The notes under the pieces are model-generated. The model was not told the DNA's origin, ran no database searches, and saw only the letters and a program-made list of their open reading frames with translations. 64,000 nt of DNA from Bog-473 sp963843365. Lineage in GTDB: Bacteria; Actinomycetota; Acidimicrobiia; Acidimicrobiales; RAAP-2. Numbering within the stretch: position 1 is the stretch's first letter; each line of letters begins with the position of its first letter. Shown here one piece after another: positions 35,868 to 44,899 of the stretch. The stretch is from assembly GCA_963843365.1 (NCBI GenBank), contig CAWJKG010000003.1, positions 558,001 through 622,000 of the forward strand. Reading direction: 5' to 3'. The translations under genes and the position numbers were made by a program.

Positions 35868-36890
35868 CCCAGCAGCAGTGGCTCCGGTCATCGAGGACGC
35901 CAGCTTCGTGCTGCAGCCGGGGCAAGACGCTCGGTCTCGTCGGTGAGAGCGGCTCGGGCAAGACCGTGTCGGCGCTGGCGATCATGGGTCTCCTTCCCGC
36001 GGCAGTCGTCCCGTGTGGGTCGGGTCCATCCGGTTCGAGGGACAGGAGCTCACGAGCCTGAGCCCGGCCGAGCTGCGCAAGATCCGCGGCAACGACATCG
36101 CGATGATCTTCCAGGAGCCCATGACCAGCCTGAACCCCGCCTTCACCGTCGGCAACCAGATCGCCGAACAGGTGCGTACGCACCGCGGCGTCAGCCGGGC
36201 CGAGGCGTGGAAGGTCGCGGTCGAGATGCTCGATCGGGTGGAGATCCCCCACGCGGAACCGGGCCAAGGACTATCCACACGCCTTCTCGGGCGGGATGCG
36301 CCAGCGGGTCATGATCGCCATGGCGCTGTCGTGCTCGCCCAAGCTGCTGATCGCCGACGAGCCGACGACGGCGCTGGACGTGACGACCCAGGCCCAGATC
36401 GTCGAGCTCCTCCACACGCTGCAGCGCGAAGAGGACATGGCGATGATCTTCGTCACCCATGATCTCGGCGTGATCGCCGACGTGGCCGACGACGTGGTGG
36501 TGATGTACGCCGGCCAGATCGTCGAGACACAGGCCTGCGACTGGACCTGTTCGCTCGCCCCCGCCACCCCTACACCGAGGCGCTCCTGCCGTCGATCCCA
36601 CAGCTCACGCCGCCGGGCGAGCCCCTGCACGCCATCCCGGGCATGGTGCCCCGTCCGGACCAGTACCCGACCGGCTGCCGCTTCGCCCCGCGTTGCTCGT
36701 ACGCCCAGGAGGCGCTGTACCGAGTCGCCCGTGCCGCTCCGGGCGCCGGCGGAGCGCCGGCGACCCGGCGGGAGCTGGCGCGGCCCCGGTCACGGTCCCT
36801 GGCTCGCTGCGTGCGCCAGGACGAGCTGACCCTCGCTGGCCCGGCCCAGCTCGAAGCGGACCTCGCTCCCGACCTCCCCGGCCGAGCCTG
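35807..36890 (+). CDS. ABC importer ATPase, DppD/OppD type (frame breaks)
   Basis: GTG 35807 follows GGGAGGAGAAG. Motifs: Walker A GESGSGKT in TLGLVGESGSGKTVSALAIM, Q-loop FQEPMTSLNPAFTV, signature FSGGMRQRVMIAMALSCSPK, Walker B LLIADEPTTALDV and H-loop IFVTHDLGVIAD. The C-terminal oligopeptide-type zinc/Fe-S-like segment is seen as PTGCRFAPRCSYAQEA. Frame changes occur near 35880, 36010, 36265 and 36540. The exact end is not resolvable because the reading frame runs on into the next ATPase without a clear stop. Confidence 0.78.
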
Positions 36891-37944
36891 CGTCGACGGG
36901 CGGTGCCGGGCTGCCGGTCCTCCAGGTGTCGGACCTGGTCAAGGAGTTCCCGCTCCGGAGCGGCGTGCTCCGTCGGGTCAGCGGCTCCGTCCGGGCCGTC
37001 GACGGCGTCAGACCTCAGCATCGAACCCGGGACGACGCTCGGCCTGGTGGGTGAGAGCGGCTCGGGCAAGTCGACGCTGGCCCGGCTGGTCCTCCGTCTC
37101 ATCGACCCGACCGCCGGCGCGATCGTGGTCGACGGCACGGACATCACCTCCCTGCGCGGACCGTCGCTGCGCCGGTCACCGGGACTCGATGCAGATGGTC
37201 TTCCAGGACCCGTACTCGTCGCTCGACCCCCGGCAGAGCATCGCCGAGATCGTGGGCGAGCCGCTGGCCATCCACACCTCGATGACCCGGGCCGAGCGCG
37301 AGCGGCGGGTCGTGGAGCTGCTGTCCAGGTGGGGATCGGGTCCCACGTGCTCGGGCGCCAGCCCCACGAGTTCTCGGGCGGTCAGCGCCAGCGCATCGCC
37401 ATCGCCCGGGCCTTGGCGCTGAAGCCCAAGCTGCTCGTGTGCGACGAGCCGGTCAGCGCCCTCGACGTGTCGACCCAGTCCCAGGTCATCAACCTCCTCA
37501 GCGAGTCTGCAGCACGAGCTGGGGGTGGCCTACCTCTTCATCGCCCACGACCTGTCGGTGGTCCGGCACCTCAGCGACCGCATCGCCGTGATGTACCTCG
37601 GGCAGATCGTCGAGGAGGGTGATGCCGACGAGGTCTACCTGCGACCCACCCACCCCTACACCGCCGCCCTGCTCTCGGCCATCCCGGTGCCCGATCCCAC
37701 GCGCCAGCACGAGCGGACGCGCATCGTGCTGCGCGGCGAGGTGGACGAGACCATGGCGGAGGGCCAGGGGTGCCGGTTCCGCAGCCGTTGCCCCTTCGCC
37801 ATGGACGTCTGTGCGGCGGTCGACCCGGAGCCCTACCGCACGCCGGCGGGCACCGTCGTCCGCTGCCATCTGCACACCACTGCGCCGACGTTGGCCGGCG
37901 GCACCGTCCTCGGGCTCGAGCCGGCGTCCACGGCGAGGGGCTGA
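36891..37944 (+). CDS. ABC importer ATPase, DppF/OppF type (frame breaks)
   Basis: Begins around LPVLQVSDLVKEFPLRSGVL; the start codon is unclear. Walker A GLVGESGSGKSTLARLVLRL, Q-loop MVFQDPYSSLDPRQSIAEIV, signature FSGGQRQRIAIARALALKPK, Walker B LLVCDEPVSALDVSTQSQV and H-loop YLFIAHDLSVVRHLSD are all present. The oligopeptide C-terminal segment is GCRFRSRCPFAMDVC. Frame changes near 37015, 37185, 37335 and 37505. It completes a five-part importer that would take up a peptide or another polar solute. Confidence 0.8.
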
Positions 37945-38006
37945 ACACCACCTGGAGCGCTGCGCCGAGGGCGGCGGAGCCCCTCGATCGTCCCGGGCCG
38001 CCCCGC

Positions 38007-38780
38007 TCAGTGACCGGCGATCTGGCCACCGTCCACGTGCAGGATCTCCCCCGTGACGAACGGGGCGGACTGAAGGTAGAGGATGGCGTCCACGATGTCG
38101 CCCACCTGGCCGACGTGTCCGATCGGCGGGAGTTGCGATCCCAGCGAGTCGTAGCTCTCCGGAGGGTGGACGGGCGTCTGAATGACGCCGGGCGAGACCG
38201 CGTTGACCCGAATGCCGCGTGCGGCGTACTCAATCGCCAGTGAGCGGGTCGCGGCGGCCAAGCCGCCCTTCGTGAGGGCGGTCAGTACGGACGGCGCGCT
38301 GGCGTCGGCGACGTCGACGACGGTCGTGGTGATGTTGACGACGTGGCCCGTTCCCCGCTCCAGCATGTGGGCGATGGCCAGCTGGGTGAGGTGGAAGAAC
38401 CCCGTCAGGTTGACCCCGACCACGGCGTCGTAGTCGCCTGCCGTGTAGTCGGTGAACGGCTTGGAGACGTAGATACCCGCGTTGTTGACGAGGGTGTCGA
38501 TGCGTCCGAAGCGCTCCAGGGCGCGGTCCACGATGCGATCCGCCGTGGCAGGCTCCGAGAGGTCTCCAGCGACCGTCAGCACAGCCGGGTCGGCGACCGG
38601 TGCAATCGAACGGGCGGTGGCGACCACCGACCAGTCGTTCCGTCGGAAGCCGTCGACGATGGCGGCGCCGATGCCCTGCGATCCCCCCGTGACGATCACG
38701 ACGCCTCCATGGTCCTCGTGCACGGCGTCTCCGGCGTCAGTCGGCCGCGGCCGCGGGGTCGGGGTGGTCCTTGACGTCAT
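38007..38780 (-). CDS. Short-chain dehydrogenase/reductase
   Basis: 257 residues from ATG 38780; GTG near 38723 (VHEDHGGVVIVTGGSQGIGA) is a possible shorter start. TGGSQGIG is the cofactor motif and NNAGIYVSKPF the NNAG motif. The catalytic Tyr position is unusual: the loop reads VADASAPSVLTALTKGGLAA, so Thr (TALTK) replaces the Tyr of YxxxK, while the Lys is kept. VNAVSPGVIQTPVHPPESYD and the end TGEILHVDGGQIAGH are family-typical. It may have altered or lost oxidoreductase activity. It is convergent with the ABC importer. Confidence 0.85.
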   Translation of the reverse strand: MTSRTTPTPRPRPTDAGDAVHEDHGGVVIVTGGSQGIGAAIVDGFRRNDWSVVATARSIAPVADPAVLTVAGDLSEPATADRIVDRALERFGRIDTLVNNAGIYVSKPFTDYTAGDYDAVVGVNLTGFFHLTQLAIAHMLERGTGHVVNITTTVVDVADASAPSVLTALTKGGLAAATRSLAIEYAARGIRVNAVSPGVIQTPVHPPESYDSLGSQLPPIGHVGQVGDIVDAILYLQSAPFVTGEILHVDGGQIAGH

Positions 38781-38852
38781 CGACGGCTGCCTTCGACGTC
38801 CCCGCTGGAACGTGGGTGACCATCGTCACCAAGAACTCCATGGGTCCGTCGC

Positions 38853-40186
38853 CTAGCCGGAGGCGATCTGTGCACGCAGGGCCTTCAAGGTGGAGACATA
38901 GATCTCGGAGAAGGTCGGGAAGGGCTGGATCGTGTCGGTGAGGACGTCCAGCGCGATCTGCCCGCGGATCGCCAGGGTCGCCTGCTGGAGCCATTCGCCC
39001 GCCTCGGGCCCGAGCGCGTAGGCGCCGGTCAGCCGGGTCCCGTCGCTGAGGAGGGTGAGGAAGCCGTTGGCGTCGGCGTAGTTGCGGTTGTAGGTCGCCG
39101 CCTTCGCCACATCGGCCACCTTGGCGGTGGCGCTGAACCGCGCCTCGGTCGCGCCCACGGCCGCCGCCTGGGGGTCGGTGTACACGACCCGGGGACGGCC
39201 TCGTAGTTGGCTGTCCTCGGTGTCCCGAGGATGTTCGCGGCCACCACCTCGCCCTCGTACTTGCCCACGTGCGTCAGCGGCCAGACGCCGTTCACGTCCC
39301 CGATGGCCCAGAGCCCCTCCGCCGCCCGCAGGTGGGCGTCGACCGGGACCCCCCGGGGATTCTCTTCGATGCCGACCGTCTCCAGCCCGAGGCCGTGCAC
39401 CCTCGGGCGACGTCCCGTCGCCGCCAGGATCCGGTCTCCCCGCAGCTCGCGACCGTCCTCGAGCGCGAGGACGTAGTCGTCGCCGTCGCGCCGCGCTGCC
39501 ACCACGTTCGCCCCCAGGAAGAGCTCTATCCCTTCACGCTGCAGCGCCTGCCCCAAGGCTGCGCCGAGGGGTGCCGCTTCCCGACCGAGCAGATGCTCGG
39601 CCATGTCGGTGATGACGGCTTCACCGCCGAGGCGGCGCACGACCTGTCCCATTTCGACGCCGACGGGGCCGCCCCCCAGTATCAGCAGGCGGCGGGGCAC
39701 GGCCTTCATGGAGGTGGCCTCGCGACTGCCCCAGACCCCGCTGAGGTCGCGCAGGCCCGGCACCGGCGGGACCACGGGATCGGCACCGTTGGCGAGGACG
39801 ATGTGGTCCGCCGTGTGCCGCACGCCGTCCACCTCGACGACGCCCGGACCCGCCAGCTTGCCCGTGCCCCGGAGCAGGTCGATGTGGTTGTCGGCCAGCC
39901 AGCGCTCCTGTCCCGAGTCGGAGTAGTCGGACACCATGTAGTCGCGCCAGGCGAAGACGGCGTCGACGTCGATCTCGGCTTTCGAGACGGCGTCCCGGGC
40001 CCCTTGGACGGCCTCGCCGGGCCGCAGCAGCGTCTTGGACGGGATGCAAGCCCAGTACGAGCACTCCCCGCCGACCAGCTGGTGCTCGACGACGGCCACT
40101 CGCAGTCCAGCTTCCGCCAGCTCGCCGGCGCAGTGTTCGCCCGGCGATCCTCCGCCGAGCACAATGACGTCGTAGTCGGCGCTCAT
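38853..40186 (-). CDS. FAD-dependent pyridine nucleotide-disulfide oxidoreductase (one frame break)
   Basis: ATG 40186. FAD-binding GGGSPGEHCA is near residues 11-20. The redox pair is Cys42-x4-Cys47 in GGECSYWACIPSK, followed by the NAD-binding LLILGGGPVGVEMGQVV and the FAD motif LWAIGDVNGVWPLTHVGKYE. One C is missing near 39195, and adding it joins YEAVP to RVVYTDPQAAAVGATEARFS. The corrected length is about 444 residues. The dimer-interface catalytic His of lipoamide dehydrogenase (HPT) is Phe here (FPTFSE). It resembles dihydrolipoamide or mercuric reductase, but the disulfide substrate is unclear. Confidence 0.87.
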
Positions 40187-40542
40187 GCGCGGCCCGGTCC
40201 TCGCGTGACGGTGCTCATCTCGGCCTCCGTTCGTGGAACGTTCGCTACTGCCCGATGTCGTCGGCGATCCGGGCCGTGTGATGACAACGGTGGGGTCGCC
40301 ACGTCGCACGCCAGCGTGCGGACCTTTGACGACCGGCGTCCCCTCGCTGCGCGGCGGCCACTGTCGCTCCCTGACGAGGGAAAGTCAAGGGGACGGGGCC
40401 GTGCGGAGGGACCCACCGCCGCGGTCGAGCGTGGGGTGGAGGCCGTCAGGCCGGCGGTCGTCGTTCCGCCGAAGGAGACCGTGACACGCGCCTGTGTCGT
40501 GCGGGGTCCGAGCGTATTGGGGAGGGCCGGATACTGTGTGGT
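40187..40542. other. Intergenic region, no gene seen
   Basis: 356 bases between the divergent oxidoreductase and DUF202 genes. I found no convincing coding frame, RNA or hairpin. A TACTGT box at 40532-40537 lies six bases before the DUF202 GTG at 40543 and may be a -10 element for a leaderless transcript, without a clear -35. Confidence 0.4.
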
Positions 40543-40951
40543 GTGGGTTCGGGCACCGACGCCGTGGGGGAGGAGTCGCCGGAGCGCCGAGTCCCTGACC
40601 CGGGCGACTCGCCCACCGGTCGCGAGCCCGACGTCCGCTTCACCTACGCCAACGAGCGCACCTTCCTGGCCTGGAACCGGACCGCCCTGGCGCTGATCGC
40701 CACCGGCGTGGCGGCCACGCAGCTCCTGCCCAAGCTCCAGTTCGAGTGGGGACGGCGCGTCCTGGGGCTCCCGCTCATCGCCCTCGGGGCGATCGTGGCC
40801 GCCGAGAGCCTGCGGCAGTGGCGCGCCAATCGAGCGCGCCATGCGCCGGGGGGATCCGCTGCCGCGATCGTTCATGCCGCTCATCTTGACCATCGGGATC
40901 GTCGTGGTCGGGGTCATCGCCGTGATCCTGGCGGCGTTCGGGACGAAGTGA
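40543..40951 (+). CDS. DUF202 (YidH-type) small membrane protein (one frame break)
   Basis: GTG 40543. RFTYANERTFLAWNRTALAL is the DUF202 signature, followed by transmembrane segments (ATGVAATQLLPKLQF and RVLGLPLIALGAIVAAESLR). An extra base near 40832 shifts the frame. Corrected, the protein continues RRGDPLPRSFMPLILTIGIV and ends AVILAAFGTK at the TGA 40949-40951, about 135 residues with three membrane segments. Uncorrected, it reads straight into the next gene and looks like one 245-residue protein. The function of the family is not settled. Confidence 0.75.
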
Positions 40952-41280
40952 GCACGGACGCCGAGGCGGCGGAGCTGCCGGAGCCGGGTCTGGCCGAGGA
41001 GCGGACCGTTCTGGCCTGGAACCGATCGGGCATCGCCGTCGTGGTGTGTGTCGCGGTGCTGGTGCGGCACATCTGGCCGCTGCACGGAGTCGATCAGGAA
41101 CTGGCGCTGTGCCTGATCGCGGCGGCCGTGGTCATGTGGGCGATCGTGCTCGTCGTCTTCACGACTGCCCGGCGCCGCCGGGTCGACGCGCCCCAGGGCG
41201 AGTCGGTGTATCGCCTCATCACGGCGGGCACCCTGCTGCTGGCGGTGGTGGGCTTCGTGGCGGCGTTCGCGCCGCCGTGA
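40948..41280 (+). CDS. DUF202 small membrane protein
   Basis: 110 residues from GTG 40948, overlapping the preceding stop (GTGA). EPGLAEERTVLAWNRSGIAV is again the DUF202 motif, with three membrane segments (VVVCVAVLVRHIWPL, LALCLIAAAVVMWAIVLVV, ITAGTLLLAVVGFVAAF). Pairs of DUF202 genes occur in actinobacteria, and the two proteins probably associate in the membrane. Confidence 0.85.
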   Translation: MSTDAEAAELPEPGLAEERTVLAWNRSGIAVVVCVAVLVRHIWPLHGVDQELALCLIAAAVVMWAIVLVVFTTARRRRVDAPQGESVYRLITAGTLLLAVVGFVAAFAPP

Positions 41281-41281
41281 T

Positions 41282-42745
41282 TCAGCCGTCCCCGTCTCCC
41301 GGGGGGAGGCGCGCCGCCCGGAGGGCGCTGCGCCGCACCTTGCCGGCTTCGTTGCGCAGCGGCTGATCGGTGAACTCGAAGGAGCGTGGGATCTTGTAGC
41401 GGGCGACCCTTTCGGCCAGGAACGCCAGCAGGTCCTGCGGCGCGACGACGGCCGGGTCGGCCTCGACGATGGCGTGGACGATGTTCCCGAGGTCGTCGTC
41501 GGGCAGGCCGATGACGACGACGGAGGTCACGTCGGGGTGCTCCGCGAGGGCGGCCTCGACCTCGGCCGGGTAGACGTTGGCGCCTCCCGTGAGGATCATG
41601 TCCTCGAGCCGGTCCCCGAGGTGGAGGTAGTTGTCGCCGTCGAGCCAGCCCACGTCGCCGAGCGACTCCCATCCGCCTTCACGCCGGCGCGCCGTGGCAC
41701 CGATGTAGCGGTAGGTGGGCCGCTCCCGGATGGTGCGCAGCCAGACCTCTCCTTCCTGGCCGGCCGGGAGCTCGTTGCCCTCGGGATCGCAGATCATGAC
41801 GGTGCCCGGCGCCGGCCGGCCCACCGACCCGCGGTGGGCGAGCCACTCGGTCCCCGTGATGATGGTCGCCGCTTGCGCTTCCGTGCCCGCGTAGAGCTCG
41901 AAGATCCGCTCCGGCCCCAGCCAGTCGATCCAGACCTGCTTGAGCCAGGGCGGGCATGGCTCGGCCAGGTGCCAGACCCAAACCAGCGACGACAGGTCGT
42001 ATGCGTCGCGGACCTGTTCGGGAAGCCGCCAGATGCGCTTCATCATGGTCGGCACCAGGTACACGGTGTCGGCCCGGTCGCGGTCGATGGCCTCGAGCGT
42101 GGCCTCGGCGTCGAAGCGGGGGAGGACGACGACGTGGCTTCCGGCGAGCCAGGCCGTGCACGACCAGACGATCGGGCCGTTGTGGTACAGCGGGGCGGGC
42201 ACGACCATGCACCCGTCGGCCTTCCCGAACATGGGTGGGGCGTCGACGTCGAGCAGGGCGGGATCGCCCGACACGATCAGCTTGGGGCGCCCCGTCGACC
42301 CGCCCGAGGTCGGCGCCTTCCAGGAGGGGGACGTCACGTCGGGCAGGGGCTCGTCGGACAGCCCCGCGTCGGGCCGGTACCCCGGGGGGAGGACCCGCCG
42401 TGACCCGGCCGACTCCGGCGGCACCCCGATGACGGCAGTGGGGTCGGCGAGCTCGAGGATCGCCTCGAGCTCGCGCGCGGGCAGCCGGGCCGACACCGGC
42501 TGGGGGATCGCCCCGATCTTCCAGCAGGCCGCGAACGCGATGAACCAGTCGACCGAGTTGGGGAGCGCGACCGTGACCATGTCACCCGGCTGCACGCCCC
42601 CTGCCGCCAGGTCTCGGGCGAGGCGGTTGGCCGAGGACTCGATCTCGGCCCGAGTGACGGTCTCCGTGCCGCACGTGATCGCCGGCCGGTCCGGGTCCCG
42701 TTCGGCGAGCTCGGTGAGCCGTCGGCCGTACGAGACGAGGGTCAC
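41282..42745 (-). CDS. AMP-forming acyl-CoA synthetase (bile-acid-CoA-ligase-like)
   Basis: 487 residues from GTG 42745; the frame is open to 42892, but that start would overlap the reductase gene. ATP-binding motif is the variant TSGGSTGRPKLIVSG. FELYAGTEAQAATIITGTEW, GWESLGDVGWLDGD and LGDRLEDMILTGGANVYPAE are the other family motifs, with the catalytic Lys in NEAGKVRRS. TSGGSTGRPK is typical of ligases annotated as bile-acid-CoA ligase or crotonobetaine-CoA-like ligase. The frame is intact. It would activate a cyclic or branched acid, in line with the catabolic genes of the first half. Confidence 0.88.
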   Translation of the reverse strand: MTLVSYGRRLTELAERDPDRPAITCGTETVTRAEIESSANRLARDLAAGGVQPGDMVTVALPNSVDWFIAFAACWKIGAIPQPVSARLPARELEAILELADPTAVIGVPPESAGSRRVLPPGYRPDAGLSDEPLPDVTSPSWKAPTSGGSTGRPKLIVSGDPALLDVDAPPMFGKADGCMVVPAPLYHNGPIVWSCTAWLAGSHVVVLPRFDAEATLEAIDRDRADTVYLVPTMMKRIWRLPEQVRDAYDLSSLVWVWHLAEPCPPWLKQVWIDWLGPERIFELYAGTEAQAATIITGTEWLAHRGSVGRPAPGTVMICDPEGNELPAGQEGEVWLRTIRERPTYRYIGATARRREGGWESLGDVGWLDGDNYLHLGDRLEDMILTGGANVYPAEVEAALAEHPDVTSVVVIGLPDDDLGNIVHAIVEADPAVVAPQDLLAFLAERVARYKIPRSFEFTDQPLRNEAGKVRRSALRAARLPPGDGDG

Positions 42746-42800
42746 GAGGAGAGCGTATTCGTCAGCGCCGTCGGGGTCGGCGGCGCCGTCGGCGGTGGGG

Positions 42801-43280
42801 TCATGCCGCTCGGGCGCGTGACCACACCTCGAAACGGTAGGTGATGCCGCGCTCCTCGTGGTCACCGTCCCGGGTCCGGAGCGCAAAGGCATCCTCGTAG
42901 GCGGGGAAGAACTTGGTGCAGTGGAAGTCGCCGTCGACCTGCGTCAGGAGGAGCTCGTCGGCGTCGGCGATCGTCTCGTTGTAGACCGCGGACCCGCCGA
43001 TGACCCAGACGTCGTCGTCGGGGCAGGCGGTCCGGACCTGGGCGAGACCGGAAACGGACCGGAAACCGGCCCGCATCGGACTCTTCGACGACGTCATCAC
43101 GAAGTTCTCCCTCTCGTGCAACGGCGTCGCGAACTCTTCGTACGTGGCCCGGCCCATCAGGATGACACCGGTCTCGGTCTTGCGGCGGAAGTAGGCGCTG
43201 TCTCCGGGAAGGTGCCAGGGGATACCCGAGGCAGTGGCGATGCCGCGGCGGCTGTCGAGGGCGGCGATGAGACGGATCAC
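42801..43280 (-). CDS. folA: Dihydrofolate reductase
   Basis: 159 residues from GTG 43280 (VIRLIAALDSRRGIATASGI). PWHLPGDSAYFRRKTETG contains the folate-binding acidic residue, VILMGRATYEEF the NADPH motif, and VWVIGGSAVYNETIADADEL the GGxxxY motif. These are the conserved positions of FolA-type enzymes, which reduce dihydrofolate to tetrahydrofolate with NADPH in the cytosol. It is not next to a thymidylate synthase gene here. RNA-level regulation is not visible. The length is normal. Confidence 0.88.
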   Translation of the reverse strand: MIRLIAALDSRRGIATASGIPWHLPGDSAYFRRKTETGVILMGRATYEEFATPLHERENFVMTSSKSPMRAGFRSVSGLAQVRTACPDDDVWVIGGSAVYNETIADADELLLTQVDGDFHCTKFFPAYEDAFALRTRDGDHEERGITYRFEVWSRARAA

Positions 43281-43290
43281 GAAAGCCGTC

Positions 43291-44013
43291 TCAGGGGATG
43301 GGGGGTGAGGTGGCGATCTCGACGACGGCGACAATCAGCATGAGGGCGCTCAGTCCGACCAGCGCCACCCGTATCCGGATGAAGCGGAAGTGTCCGCTGA
43401 TCCCGATGAGGAACAGAATGGTGGCGAGGTAGATGGTGTCGCGGATGTAATTGTCCGCGTTTGTGCCCGCCTGCACGCCCAGCGCGTAGTCCTGCGTGGC
43501 CTTGGCGTCGAGCGCGTTCGACTTCGCCAGTTCCGGCTGCTTGTACTGGGGCATGTAGGTCGGCCCGGGTGGAGCGTTGGGATTGGTGAACGGGTCCGTG
43601 GCGAGCCAGGCGTCATAGGCGACCGTGAAGCCGGGCCGGAAGCGCCGGACGGCGACCGCCTCCGCCGTCGTGTTCCCGGCGACGTACGCCGTGAACCAGG
43701 TGTTGAACGTGGCCGAGTCGAAGTTCTTGAGGTTCTGCGCGCTCAGCGCCTCCTTGCTCGACTCCGTCCGGTCGGCGGAGGCCTGGGCCAGCCGGACCGA
43801 GGACTCCGTGTTCCATTTTGCCGAGGCGAATCCCGTGTAGGCGGCGAGCAGTGCCACGATCGCCAGCATCACGGCCTCAATGACGGAGAGAGTGCGGTCG
43901 CGATCACGGCTCGCGCCCTCCGTGTCGGGCTGCTCGTCCTTCTTGGCGTGGGCCGCCGCATGATGCCGCGAAATGTCCCCTGCGACATCGCTCGAGGAGA
44001 GACCCTCAGCCAT
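43291..44013 (-). CDS. Membrane protein of unknown function
   Basis: 240 residues from ATG 44013. A charged, His- and Lys-rich N-terminus is followed by one membrane helix (IEAVMLAIVALLAAYTGFAS). Then comes a long extracytoplasmic region with TFNTWFTAYVAGNTTAEAVA and PGPTYMPQYKQPEL, and two C-terminal helices (DTIYLATILFLIGISGHFRF and VALVGLSALMLIVAVVEIAT). It may belong to the DUF4337-like group, but I cannot assign it firmly. It ends 10 bases before the dihydrofolate reductase start and is divergent from the SDR at 44090. Confidence 0.75.
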   Translation of the reverse strand: MAEGLSSSDVAGDISRHHAAAHAKKDEQPDTEGASRDRDRTLSVIEAVMLAIVALLAAYTGFASAKWNTESSVRLAQASADRTESSKEALSAQNLKNFDSATFNTWFTAYVAGNTTAEAVAVRRFRPGFTVAYDAWLATDPFTNPNAPPGPTYMPQYKQPELAKSNALDAKATQDYALGVQAGTNADNYIRDTIYLATILFLIGISGHFRFIRIRVALVGLSALMLIVAVVEIATSPPIP

Positions 44014-44089
44014 ACGTCATCCCTTTGCTCGTCGTCCCGATGCGTCGCGCCCACGACAGCGCAACGCACGGTGGACCATAATCGCCCCC

Positions 44090-44891
44090 ATGGGACCCAG
44101 CGGCTTCGCCCCGGACGTGTTGGAGGGCCAGGTTGCTCTGGTCACGGGCGGCGCGACCGGGCATCGGGAAGGAGATCTGCCGCGTGCTCGGGCGCCCATG
44201 GCGCACGCGTCACCCTGGCCAGCCGGAAGCAGGAGAATCTCGAGGCGGCGGTCGCGGAACTGCGGGCAGAAGGGGTGGATGCGGCGTTCGGTGTCTGCGA
44301 CGTCCGCGACGCCGAGGCGGTGCGTGCCGTCGTCGACGCCGTCGTTGCGGAGCGGGGGAGGCTCGACATCGTCATCAACGATGCGGCCGGCAACTTCCCG
44401 CTCCGATGTCGAAGATCTCGCCCAACGGGTTCAAGGCGGTGGTCGACATCGACCTGCTCGGCACCTACAACGTGACCCGTGCCGCCTTCGACGCCTGGCT
44501 GGCGGAGCACGGCGGGAGCATCGTCAACATCAGTGCACCCTTCGAGCAGAGGGGCGTCGTCTTCCAGTCGCACGTTGCGGCGGCGAAGGCGGGTGTCGAT
44601 TCGCTGACTCGCACCTGCGCCGTGGAGTGGGGCCCCTACGGGATCCGGGTCAACGCGATCGCGCCCGGGACGATCGGGGGAACCGAGGGAGTCCGGCGAT
44701 TCGCCGAAGCCGTGACCGGCGGTGACGATCGTCCCAGGAACCCGCTGGGCCTGCAGGGCCACGGGTCCGACATCGCGTACCTCGCCCTCTTTCTCTGCAG
44801 CCCGATGGCGCGCTTCGTCTCCGGGCAGGTGATCGCCGTCGATGGCGGCGGCTCGGCGGATGCTCTCAAGATGCAGGCGGGCCGGATCTGA
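44090..44891 (+). CDS. Short-chain dehydrogenase, 2,4-dienoyl-CoA-reductase-like (three frame breaks)
   Basis: Starts at ATG 44090 with VLEGQVALVTGGATG. Extra Gs in GGG at 44159-44161 and 44190-44192 and a missing G near 44402 break the frame. Corrected, it reads TGGATGIGKEICRVLGAHGA, then NDAAGNFPAPMSKISPNGF, and VNAIAPGTIGGTEG with the end FVSGQVIAVDGGGSADALKM. Corrected length is about 266 residues. The Tyr of YxxxK is replaced (FQSHVAAAKAGVDS), as in the 2,4-dienoyl-CoA reductase branch. It precedes the carboxyltransferase gene by eight bases. Confidence 0.82.
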
Positions 44892-44899
44892 GCCTGGCC

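Noticed and set aside
32102..37944. ABC importer as a block of true pseudogenes
   Set aside because: All Walker, signature, permease and binding-protein blocks are conserved across the breaks. Breaks are almost all plus one G or C. Sequence error is the simpler reading, although decay is not excluded.
40543..41280. Single 245-residue DUF202 fusion protein
   Set aside because: Correcting one base near 40832 gives a normal first protein ending at 40951, with a GTGA overlap to the second. Two genes are more likely.
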